This document shows positions 12,828 through 23,800 of a stretch of 64,000 bases of DNA, one piece after another. Under the pieces are notes generated by a model. That model saw only the letters and a list, made by a program, of their open reading frames with translations, had not been told where the DNA came from and did no database searches. The stretch comes from Erythrocercus mccallii (Eukaryota > Chordata > Aves > Passeriformes > Dicruridae), in contig VZRG01000165.1 of assembly GCA_013397435.1 (NCBI GenBank), positions 550,570-614,569 of the forward strand. Direction: 5' to 3'. Each line of letters starts with the position of its first letter. The stretch's first letter is position 1. A program made the translations under genes and the position numbers.

Positions 12828-15800
12828 CTATCATTGTCATAATTCATAACAAGGGTTTGTATTATTAAACTGCCTGTAAACTATCACAGAATGTCTTGTA
12901 TAAATATAACTTGTGCAAAAGAGCTCACATTTGAAGTGTAAAATGAGAGACAACAGGTGGAAGCAGCCATCAGCTGGAAGGGAGCACAAGGGAACAATGA
13001 AGCAATTACGAACAGTTGATGAAGCAGCAGTCAGAGAACACCAGCTGCTTAACTATTGTGGGAGCTCTAATTACAATTCTTCTTGGGAGAGTGAATTACT
13101 TGTGGAGCACTCTGCCCAGAACCCTCCCTCAGGAATGAGTACGTGATTTTTGTGAAGAGGAAAATGCAGCAGGGAGAAGTGCAAGTTCTCTGTCCTCTCT
13201 TTGGGGCCAGGCAAAGCAAACCAAGTTCACTTTTACAGTGTTCTCCTTTTTACATAGAGCAATACAGCATGTATACAGTACTGTCCTTGAGTTGTTACGG
13301 ATCTCTAACAGAATAAAATGTGTTATTTTGATATAGATATCCAGCTATTAAGATAAATCATGTCAAAAATCTTAGTGTTAATGGCTCCATACTATGCATT
13401 GACATGATCCATCTTAATGGCTTTTTCTCCACAGCTGCTACAATGTACTATGTCAAAGCATAATATTGAGCCTTTATTTGAAGTGTTACATCTTATCAAA
13501 CCTTCTTTTGCAGTTATTCAAATGTATAATGTCAGCACATAGAATGGAGTTCATAAGTGGATCTTTGACAAGATGAATCACGACAATATGTGGTAATGAT
13601 TGTTATGACACCAAGCAGTGCTTAGTAAGAATGAAAAATTTCCTGTGTGTAAGCATATTAAATTAAATTCAAAAGGTTTGGATTTTGCTTTGTGTTTAGT
13701 ACAGAGGGAATTAATTCAAACCAAATATGGACTAACCTGGAATGATCCTTTCTGCATACTAATGGAACATCTTTCTCCTCTTCACAAATGTATAGCCGTT
13801 CTGATTAGAAGTGCATCTTTTCTAGTAAGGTTAAAAGGAATGTGAACAGTTTATTCCTATGTGCACTGTATGGAAAAGATAATGAGACCTTTCAATGGGT
13901 CATTGTTCAACTATTTTTTTTCTCCTGTCAAATCTTGCTGGGGTTATTTGAAGTTAAGACCACAGTGTGCCAGGTTTGACATTACTTCCATCAAGGGAGT
14001 CTTCCAAACTGCACAAAGAGAAACCACATGGAAAATTTGGTTCAAATCACTTTTGTCCTTTGTGCAACTGAGAAGACTTCTTTAGTGCTACTGCCTTAAT
14101 CCCTCATCCATTATGAGTACTGAGACCACAAAACACTCTTTTGTCTTGTGTTTTCTTAATATATATTTGCACTGATGCATATAGCTGAATGTATAAAAAA
14201 GTGTTCTAAGAGCAGAGGTCAAGTTCATTCTGTGATACTGGAATGAGGAGACTTGCATTTTTAGAATTTCAGGATATACAACTACTATTGAATTGTTCAT
14301 ATGAAATGCAACAATTTTGCCTGGAAAAATTTAACAAGAATCACTAAGACACAGATTCTCCTCATAAACAGAAGCAGCAATTTGTTGCATGAGTCCATGC
14401 AGGGTTTAGAAGTACCATGAGTTGCATCATCCTAGAACAAAGTGAGAAGAATCCACTCACTGGACCTTCTTTTTCCTAAACAAAAATGCAAGAATGAAAC
14501 AAGGAAAGGAAACATCATTACATGTGCACATTTAGGCAACTGGATCAAGTACCTAAATTTGTATTTTTGCAAAGTTAATGTGCTATCTAACCTATTTTGA
14601 TTCATATTAACAGGCTTTTTTCACATATCCAGTGACTGAGAAATCTGAGAATATTTGTTGTACTTTCTACCTTTTTCTTAATCAGTAAGCCAGACAGCTT
14701 GCTCATTGGACTGGAGACTTAAAGGCACTGGCCTCTGAAGAGAAATTAATCCATAAAGCTCTACGGATTTTAATCTTTTTACTTGATTTATTTATCTTTT
14801 AATTTGATATTGTATCACAGTATATGAAATGGCATTAGACACCTATTCATGTGGCATGGGCAACTGAACCAAGGCCAAGGGGTCCAAATTTTTATTATAA
14901 GGAACTTTAAATGCCTTTTTTACTTGCCATTGATATTGGATTTAATTACTTCAACAATCACCGCCTCTTATCTCTGTATCAGGTTTCAGAAACCAGAAAC
15001 AAGTATGTCTACCAGCTGTCTTCCTATAAATATAGTGAACTCCTATGCACATTTTGGCCACACATAATGAATTAAGGAGAAGGTGTCATATAGGAAAATT
15101 ATGTATTACATCATACATGGTAATAATACATGGTGGTAAATTTAAGTTCATAAACCATTACATAGAGCCAAAAATCCCAAAAGTCAGCATTTTCTTTATG
15201 AAGAAAAATTTATGAAACTTATGAACAAAAATATTTAGTCATGACCAAGAATGAAAAATTAGCAATAAAAATGCATGTATACGTACATGAGTGATTATGT
15301 GTCTAAACCTGAAGTAATATCAATCAAAGAGATAACATGCTCAGTTAATCCATATCTCTAAGTTGGGAACCATTTGGTTAGAAGATCATAATTTTGATTG
15401 ACTAAATATGGTGTTACACTGATTTATTTTTCTGGGAAAATAACTGGAACACTTAAATTTTCCTCCAAAATCCCCAAATATAAGTGAATCTTTTTCATAG
15501 AGTTTTGTCTTAAGGATGTGTTGCTTTGGTTTTTAAAAACAAATCAGCAGTATATTTACAAAACCCTTCTACACAGACACATGAAATGTTCATCACCTTT
15601 TATGTGGTTTGCATCATTGCAATAAAAAAGGCAGGACCACCCAAAAGATGCTCAGAAACTCAAGCTGTTTATTTCTGACAAGGCAGTGTCACACTCATGT
15701 AGCTGAAATTGAAATGGTGTGTCTGGAAGGAAAGTTCCTGTACAAAGTACAGATGAAAGCAGAAGGAATTGATCCAAGAGTCCCACACCTGCTGTGGGCC

Positions 15801-16160
15801 ATGGTACCATCCTCTGTGAGATGAGTGGCACAGGGCCAACAGTGTCATGCTTCAACTGCCAGAGAATAGGAGTTAATAACTAAAAAGAGTGTGAGGGAGG
15901 GTGGGGAATGGAAACATCCCATTTGAGAACATTTTCATGCATTGCCAATAAATGAATATTTGTGAAAGATATCAATACCCATCACCAATACTGGTTTTAA
16001 CCTATACTGCATATCATTAATTTCATATGTACCTAATAGATTGTATCAGGCTTTCTACTTAGCCTGTCTTAAAGCTGTGAGTTAAAAGAATGCTAATTCT
16101 ATGCAGAAAAGTTTGTTTGTTGCTATCAAACCGTTGCTGGACTTAGCACAACAACACACA
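12828..16160. other. Unique noncoding stretch
   Basis: No gene or transposon was recognised. Around 13440-13540 two diverged copies of a motif of about 23 bases (ACAATGTACTATGTCAAAGC and AAATGTATAATGTCAGCACA) lie some 75 bases apart, which may be chance. Open frames reach about 75 codons and lack recognisable domains. Confidence 0.5.
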
Positions 16161-16700
16161 TCCTAGAACCATAGAATTGTAGAATGGTTTGGGTTGGAAG
16201 GTTCCTTCAAGACCATGTACTTCCACCCCCACCACCACCATGGGCAAGGATGCCTTCCACTAGGCCAGGTTGCTCAAAACCCCTGAAGCCTGGCTTTGAA
16301 CACCTTAAGGGAGGGAGCATCTGCAGCTTCTCTGGGCAACCTGTTCCAGTGCTTCACCAACCTCACAGAAAAGAATTTATTTCTTACAACTAATGTAAAC
16401 CTACCATCTTTCAGTTCAAAGACATTACTCCTTTTCCTATCATTACATGCCTTTCTAAAAGTCCCTCTTTCACTTTCTTGTAGACACCTTTTCATGTATA
16501 GGATGGCTGCTCTAAGGTCTCCTCAGTGCCTTCTCTTCTCCAGGCTGAATAACCCTAACTGTCTCAGCCTGTCCTTATACAAGAGTTGGACCAGCCCTCT
16601 GATCATCTTTGTAGCCCTCCTCTGGACTTGCTACAGCAGATCCATGTCCTGGACTGCCTTTGTCTTGCCCCAGAGACCACTGCCCTTGGCACAGAAATGA
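16161..16700 (-). mobile_element. CR1 LINE fragment, 5'-truncated (end of ORF2 and 3' end)
   Basis: Read on the minus strand, this is the 3' part of a CR1 non-LTR retrotransposon. The plus-strand left edge has the inverted avian CR1 3' end: a CATAGAAT-type octamer, then GAATGGTTTGGGTTGGAAGG. The minus-strand frame at 16274-16495 still reads as the C-terminal end of the CR1 reverse-transcriptase polyprotein (ORF2), with a recognisable HWNRLP segment and a PSLKVFKARL segment close to the stop. Similarity fades near 16650-16700, so the copy lacks its 5' portion, as most CR1 copies do because reverse transcription starts at the 3' end. It is not functional. The 3' border is good to a few bases, the 5' border only to about 40. 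Confidence 0.93.
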
Positions 16701-19095
16701 GGAATTCCTTTTATTCTGGCTCAAATTTTGCTTGGTATGTGAAACACTCACTACACACTGCTGAGATAGATGCCCAGTGTAGCAATTTCTTATATGTACA
16801 TGTCTAAATACACTTTCTTATGAATGTCCCAAATTCCTGGGCCTTTGGGAAAGATGTCTGATATTTCTTAATGGCTTTTGGGTTTCAAATACAACACCAA
16901 GAAGAAATTTACTTGTGGCAAGTGGAAGAAAATCCCCAGTGTCTAAGACACTTCAAAACACTCCTTACATTTTGAATCACAGTATTGTATTCCAGGATTT
17001 TAATAATAAAAAAACTTATAAGAATGCATTTTTCTGTGTCACTTTTGATATGTCTAAATGTCACTATAAAAAGTATGAGTACACAGACACTCAAGGAGGT
17101 ATAAATATGCCAACGTGACAAATAATTTGCACCGCAACAGAACCTCTTTAGGGAATCAATTCAGTGCAAGGTGGAGTAAGTTTAGGGCAACATGAAACAG
17201 AAAACAGAATAGGAGAGTAAAACACCATAGCTGAGCATTCCTTAATTTTCACAAATAATAGACATTTTTGTAGTAAGAACTCCATCAGCAAATTCTGCTC
17301 ATATTGTGCCTTCTGCTGCAATTCCTGTACTCCATAATACACACTGCATATTTTGTTGTCCATTGCCCTGAGATAAAAAATACCCAGAAGTTCAGGAAGA
17401 GAGCTGGTGAAGAGGTGGTGTGTATATACTTCAATGCATAAGAAGGATGGATGCTACACTGAATAAGGTGAATGATTTTACACCTAAAGATTAGTGTTTA
17501 TGGAGTGCTAAAGCAAGTAGGATGCAATAAAATGATAAGGCAGCTAACAGAGGAGTGCATTTTGCAAGATACTAAAAACAAGAAAAAACAGTATGAAGTC
17601 AATGTAATAAACAGTATATTCTTTTGTTCTGATGAAATTATTTTTTAAAAACCCAATTTTCCTACATTCTATGAAAAAATAGGTAAATGTAGGCTACATT
17701 TTACATACAACTTTAACTACACCATTTCTTGTTGAAATATCATATTTGAATATTATTTTTAAAAGTAGATTAAAAAGCAATTACAGAAATTCGTGTGTGT
17801 TTTCCTTGTTTCATTTTCCATTTTTATAATTTACACTCCTCTTCTTACCTATGTGGAAAACCAGCAGGGATACAGTACTGACTCCTAATCATGGCAGTTA
17901 AAATTTTTGTTAGCCTGCAGAAGAATTTCTTGAAAGTAAAATGGAGCAAGTAAATGCACACAAATACCTCAGTGAGAAATTGTGACAGATCACCCATTTA
18001 TGGTTTGGATATTTATTTTTTAAAAGTAGAAAACATGAGAACATATATGAATTATTTTCTTGATGCTTCACAGATATTTAGTCAACACTGGTCATTAAGG
18101 GTACATATATTATTTTCTAATTTGAGCTTTTACTTATGCTGTTTTCAGCAAAGGTAAAGTTTGACAAGTATGATTGGAGGCCATAGTCAAGTTACCTAAT
18201 TCCCAATTGCTGCACCTTGCTCAGGAAAACAAAGTACTAAAATTCCGTTGTACTAATCCTTAAATATTCAGTTACCAGTTCAATTCCACACAGCTATTTA
18301 AGCCAGAAGCTAGGTATGAAATCTGGCATCTAAATATTAGTATTGCATTTTTCCCTCAGAAAAAAAGTCAGAAGTTTTTCAAAGAACATGATGACATATG
18401 GAAGTGTGGAATATGTGTTCTTGCTATTTGACATTCCATATTTAAATGATTGTCTAAATAAAATTGAGTCAAAATTACTGGGAGTTGATCATGTAAAATA
18501 AAAGTGAAATGAAGTCTTGTGTGACAGTTTCTTTGAAAAGTATCAGCAGCTGGGCAAACCTATCACCAGTTTACTTCAAGGATTTATTTTAAAATTCAAA
18601 AAGTTGTGTGTCAAAGTCTAGATGAGTCTTATTTAATTATAATTTCTCTGAGCATATCACCTTTCATGGGAGATCAGATGAAGTGGATATTAATTTCTAG
18701 TTTCCTTTGGATTCTCTTTTTGACATATATATTTGATTTGCAGATCCATTAACTAAAAGTCTCTGCTCTAATCCTTGCCTTATTTGGCATATTAAATGCA
18801 TAGCCAAGTGTAAGATAATATGCCTGAAGGCATTGCTGTTTGGAAAAGGAAAATAATAATAATGTTGCAAAAAGTAGACTGTTGAAAAATACAGAAACTT
18901 GTTTCTCAAAAAAACCCCAAAGCAGTACATTTTCACATTTTCTGGTAAAATTCTTATATAGGAAATCTCAGCTTTAAAGCAATCTGAGTAGTTATCTGGA
19001 CTTTTTTACAAGCATTTATGTACTTGCTAACAGACATACACATATTCAAAGTTTTGAACCGGTGTCATCATATTTTCCCAACTTACTCTTACACT
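16701..19095. other. Unique noncoding stretch between two CR1 copies
   Basis: The DNA is AT-rich and non-repetitive. Frames of up to 79 codons occur on both strands, including two that are antisense to each other at 16909-17121, which argues against either being coding. No transposon ends, RNA gene or coding signature was seen. Confidence 0.5.
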
Positions 19096-19792
19096 GTATC
19101 ATAGAATCATAGAGTGGCTTGTCTTGGAAGAGCCTTAAAGATTATCTGGTTCTATCCACCACCACCACCATGGGCAGGGACACATTTTACTGGACAAGAT
19201 TGCTTAGGGTCCCATCCAATCAGGCCTCGAACACTCCCAAGGATGGGATACGCACAACATCTCTGGACAACCTGTGCCGTTGCTCCACCACCATCACAGT
19301 AAAGATTTTCCTGCAAACATTTAATCTAAATATGGTCTCCTTCAGTTTGAAGCCATTCCCCCATCACTACATTCCTTTGTAAATAGTTTCTATTTTTCCT
19401 GTAGGCTCCTTTCAGGTACTGGAAGGCTGCAATTAGGTCACTCTGAAGCTTTCTCTTCTGCAAGGGCAACAATCCCAATCCTCTCAGCCTTTCCTCATAA
19501 GAGAAGTGCTCCATCTCTCTCATCATCTTGGTGGCCTCCTTTGGACTTTATCCAACAGGTCCATGTCCTTCCTGTGCTGGGACCCCAGAGCTGGATGCAG
19601 CCCTGCAGGTGGGGTCTCACCAGGGCAGAGCAGAGGGGCAGAATCCCCTCCCTGGCCCTGCTGCCCAACGCTGCTTTGGATGCAGCCCAGGACACGTTTG
19701 GCTCTCTGGGCTGTGCTGGGAGTGCCCATGGCTGGGTCATGTCCAGCCTCTCGCCCACCAGCACCCCTAAGCCCTTCTGGGCATCCTTCTGA
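19096..19792 (-). mobile_element. CR1 LINE fragment, 3' portion, split by an LTR
   Basis: The left edge shows the inverted CR1 3' end (ATCATAGAATCATAGAGTGG) followed by CR1 sequence read on the minus strand. Minus-strand frames at 19326-19526 and 19495-19764 match the C-terminal part of CR1 reverse transcriptase. A YEERLRGLGL segment and a DLIAAFQYLKGAYRK segment are visible in the first, and an ILPLCSALVRPHLQ-type segment in the second. The two frames overlap in different registers, so at least one frameshift has accumulated. The element is interrupted at about 19793 by a retroviral LTR and resumes at about 20232. It lies on the same strand as the CR1 at 16161 but is a separate insertion, because both copies have their own 3' end. 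Confidence 0.93.
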
Positions 19793-20231
19793 TGCCTGGG
19801 GAAGGCTGACCTGAAACAGTGACTGGACAGAGCTAGAGAATAAAGCAGATATTTATTGAAAGGCCTTTAGGGTACACCTCGGGCAGGACAAGGGCCTAAC
19901 CAGGGCTACACCCAAGGTGGATTTAGAATGGCCACAAAACAGACACTTTTATAAGTTTTGGTCCATTTTCATATTGGGATTTAATTGTCCAATTACAGCT
20001 TCAGGTTGAGAGGTCTCATCTTTCTCGTTTCTCCTTTCAGTCCACCGTTGTTTATGCTTTGGGGCCTGAAAGTTGTCTTTGGTCTTCATCAGTAAAAGGA
20101 TTTGTTTTGTCTACCTACTCTGTGAAAAGAGCTTACTAGCACTTAATATGAGGCTCAGAACTGCATCCCTAGGCAGCACAGAATCTGGAAAACATGAAAG
20201 CTAAAACTTAAGCCATCAGAGCTCCTTTTCA
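19793..20231 (-). mobile_element. Solo retroviral LTR inserted in CR1
   Basis: This block of about 439 bases has no CR1 similarity and sits between two adjoining parts of one CR1. On the minus strand it starts TGAAAAGGAG and ends CCCCAGGCA, giving TG...CA termini. It carries CAATAAATATCTGC close to its 3' end, as expected for an LTR polyadenylation signal. Its sequence matches what I recall of a common passerine endogenous-retrovirus LTR, though the exact family name is not certain. Flanks are TCTGA on the left and TCTGT on the right, a likely 5-base target duplication with one mismatch. A second end choice, AAGCCA followed by TCAGA, fits equally well, so the right border may be up to about 15 bases further left. 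No internal viral sequence is present, so it is a solo LTR left by recombination. Confidence 0.82.
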
Positions 20232-20306
20232 TCTGTTCATTCCCCAGGCTTTTTTGATGCTAGGGATTGACCTGACCCAGGTACAGCACCTTGCACTCGG
20301 CCTTGT
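20232..20306 (-). mobile_element. CR1 LINE, continuation beyond the LTR
   Basis: Immediately right of the LTR the CR1 resumes with GGGATTGACCTGACCCAGG and CACCTTGCACTCGGCCTTG. In CR1 this part lies upstream of the part at 19096-19792. Order and strand are those of one element, so the two pieces are one CR1 broken by the LTR. Similarity stops at about 20306, the 5' truncation point. Confidence 0.88.
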
Positions 20307-20772
20307 TAAATAACCAGGTAGAAATACACTGAGAAATGAAGGTACTTTGTAAAAGCTGGATCTGTTCTACATAGTGCTAAGGCAAGTTTCTCCATGAGCA
20401 ATGTTGTGTGCACCAAGACCCTTTGGGGTACAGCACTGAATTAATATGTCATACTTTGGAAAATGAATGGGAGACATGAAAAACCTTGAATGTATTCTCA
20501 CCCTAGAAATTAAGAAATGCATGAGGGTAAAATTCAAAAATGGAATATTGTATATTTAGAAAAAAATTAATATCCCAGGAATAAACCCCATTTGTATATG
20601 GGAGGACTTAGCAACATTCAAAGAGATGCAAGTGACACCTTTAAAAGGAAGGAAACCACTCCCATCCATGGTCCAGTAAGGTGGCAGACAACTGGAGGTC
20701 CCAGAAGCTGCTCAAACATATCACTGACATTTTCCAAAGAGAGCAAAGAATCCAAGGGAGATCAGTTGTAAC

Positions 20773-20797
20773 TGATGTGTAACTAACTTACACATCA
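20773..20797 (+). repeat. Perfect 10-base hairpin
   Basis: TGATGTGTAA is followed by the loop CTAAC and then TTACACATCA, a perfect 10-base inverted repeat with a 5-base loop. It lies 30 bases from a second inverted repeat. No function is assigned. Such stems occur by chance in AT-rich DNA but can also mark the ends of small DNA transposons. Confidence 0.85.
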
Positions 20798-20827
20798 TTC
20801 ATATTCCATTTTATTGTACATAGCTGA

Positions 20828-20876
20828 TTTCAAATAATATCTTAAACAAAATTATAAGAACATATATTATTTGAAA
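20828..20876 (+). repeat. Perfect 13-base inverted repeat
   Basis: TTTCAAATAATAT (20828-20840) and ATATTATTTGAAA (20864-20876) are perfect reverse complements separated by 23 bases. A foldback of this size could be a remnant of a small inverted-repeat element, but no target duplication is visible around it. Confidence 0.85.
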
Positions 20877-23800
20877 CTGCATTTTTTTAAAATGTAAACT
20901 TTTCAAACTTCCTTCATTTGACCTCATGTCAGGTACTTAAAAGCTTAGGGCCAGTGTATGCTGGGTAACTGGAGTCCTCGCCCTGCCTGTACAGAAAAGC
21001 AAGCACCTGATATGCAGAATTCAACTCACCTAAAAATTTATATGAATCTAATATCCCATGTTTTATCTCACTATACAAATTCTCGTAGACTCCATGGAAA
21101 TCCTTCCATGTAATCTCTTATTACTAGATCCTATGCATGGTAGATTGACAACCAAATCTGATGCTGTTGAGTTGACTGGACTTAATAATTTTATTAAATT
21201 CATGTACAAGCTTAAATATTTGTGCTGTGGTTTATCAGAGTCCTATATATAAGAAAATACTGGGTTTCAAAGCAGAAGTCAAAATTCAGTTCTAGTAATT
21301 AATATCTTTTTCTGTATCTAGTTCACTGGGTTAATGTGTCCTCACCTCAATATATGGACATGGAATTGAATAAATCTTTTGCAGACATCCTATAACACCG
21401 AATGGAAATGTTCTTGAGGTCAATGAGTAAATATGAAACTAAATTAATTTGATTCATCAATTCTAAGGTGCATCATATTTTTCATTGCCCTGCAAATACT
21501 AGTTTGTGAAAAATCAGGACATTTTCTCCTTCATAAATATAAAACATAGCCATGCTAACCAGAAGATTTAGAAGTAGATTTCTAATTGTGTAATATGGTG
21601 GCTTGTTCTTATTACCTCACTTTATTATAACACCTAACTTCACCAAAGTGTATTTCAATCCCCTCAGTGCCTTAGGGTATATGACATATATTCTATAAAG
21701 AGGTATTTGCATGATTCCACAAGCGTGTATCAAAGTTCTGACGGTGCCCTGAAAATAATTAAAATGCATTTGAAAGGTCTGGCCCTGGGCATTAGCTCTC
21801 TTTTTATAATATACATCTTGCTGCAAAAGGAAAAATCTCTGGTTTTCCAGACCACCCTGTTGGAAGGCTAGTGAGCACAAGTGTTACCAACCTCCACCAA
21901 ATAATAATCTTAACTGGATTTTTGAGGTGTGGTAACAAGATTTTTTTAAACAAGCTATCATATATTTACAAAATTAATTATTTGTGTGATAAATATTCAA
22001 TCATCATAATTACTTAAGCTATGCTTGAAGCAAGTATTTTGCCCCTCAGCTGAACTACTATAGAAATGTTAAAGCCTTATTTATATAAAAATATAAAATT
22101 ATGCTTATATTTGGTGTGAATGAGAGGATATTCTATAGCAATATTTTGGTATGGTAAGCATGCACAGTTTAGAGGGATATTTTTCCCCTCTCCAATTTGA
22201 TTAATAGCAATAATTTTCATTTACTAAATCATCTTATTAGAGCATTCATAATTTTCTGACTGTTCTTCTGTAAGAACATTAAACTGTGTTTTCATCTCTA
22301 ATTACCAGTACTTCTCCATCTGATTGCTCCTTGCACATCTGTCATTGAATTTATGTGCTATTGTTGTCTTTTTCCTCTCTCAGCATCCACATTTTTTGTA
22401 CACCCAAAAGAAACAATGGATATTCTATTATGGTTGTTTTTCCTGGAGAGAAATGTGCCTGCAAATGAGTCTATTGACTGCTTCACTTTCAGGCAAGTTA
22501 TCTTATAAAAAATTATGTGTGAGAACTGGTGCATTCATTACAGCTGACCTGCTGGGATATCAGCAATGTGGTAGTGCAGGTTCTTTGCTTATTTTAAGCT
22601 CTATATATATCTGGCAACATATTTTGTTTATATTATTGATAATAAGCAGTATTTGTCTGGCATCCTTCCAAGGGAAGCACACTGACATAAGTTTATTTTA
22701 TATCTCGGAACATATGCTATAGGTTTTTTAATACTCTTTCTTCAATATAATTTCAGGAGATCATTGCATCACACATACAGAATCTGCGAGTTTAAAAAGA
22801 TGATGATAAGAGAATATTTCCAATGCCTTCCCATTCAATTACTGCTAATTGTTGTTATGTTCTGCTTGTCTATGTGAAGCCTTGGTACCATAGTGAGATG
22901 GAAAAGGCCGCTTTATACATGCAACACATTTGTGAAATGGAGAAACATTTAAAAATAAATAAGAAGAGATTTGGTACTGCATAAGGAGGAAGCATTTTGT
23001 GTGTAAGATAATTTTGTTTCAGCATTAACCAGGTAAGTCAGGACCTTGTGGCTTTATGCCTTAAAGAGTATATCAGTAGCTGAGGCACCTGTCTCCCAGT
23101 AGCACTTATCTTGGAGGTGATATATTCTCATCTTCCCCTTTCATAGCTCTGAAAATGAACCCTTCAATTCAGTGGGATCAGATGGTAATAAATTCACATA
23201 ATTACATACTTGTTAAGGAAGTTAAGGTTATTTTGTTTGTATAACGTGACTATAATTTATTTTATCTGTAAGGTTTGAGTTTAAACAATATTAATGGTTA
23301 GTTAATGGCCTAATGAGTCAGCTACAAGCCATTTAGGCATGCAATGAACCTTTGATTCTCAGTGACTTCTCTAATGAAAGATCTATATGACCGCCTGTCT
23401 ACTGTCACAATAGAGATAGCAAGAGAGTCATCTAATCGATTTTGATGGTAAATCAATTGATCTGTAACCCTGTTTTTATATGGTGAAAAAGATATGGAGA
23501 AAGCATTTTACTGTTCCCTTATTTCCAGTTGAATATCTATAAATAAAAGAGACAGTTCCCTATTTGAAAATATTCCCTTTATAACTGGGATTCAAAAGCA
23601 GGGAGGATGTGATTGATGTCCTGTTTTATAGATGTGTCGGTTACTTTTGTCATTTCAGGAGATTTAAAGTTCTTAGAAATTAAATATATGATGCAGAACA
23701 TCAGAGAGGCTTACACTTCACTGTCATGTGTAAGGTTAAGGATTAAGATAAAGCTGATGTGTGCTCTACTTGTTCCTACCTCTCAACAACATCCAAAAAA

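Noticed and set aside
16296..16700. Open frame of 134 codons on the plus strand
   Set aside because: It is antisense to the CR1 ORF2 fragment at 16161-16700.
19506..19814. Open frames of 80 to 102 codons on the plus strand
   Set aside because: They are antisense to CR1 reverse-transcriptase sequence and cross into the inserted LTR.
22324..22722. Open frame of 132 codons on the plus strand
   Set aside because: Its low-complexity hydrophobic composition comes from T-rich DNA, and it shows no recognisable domain.
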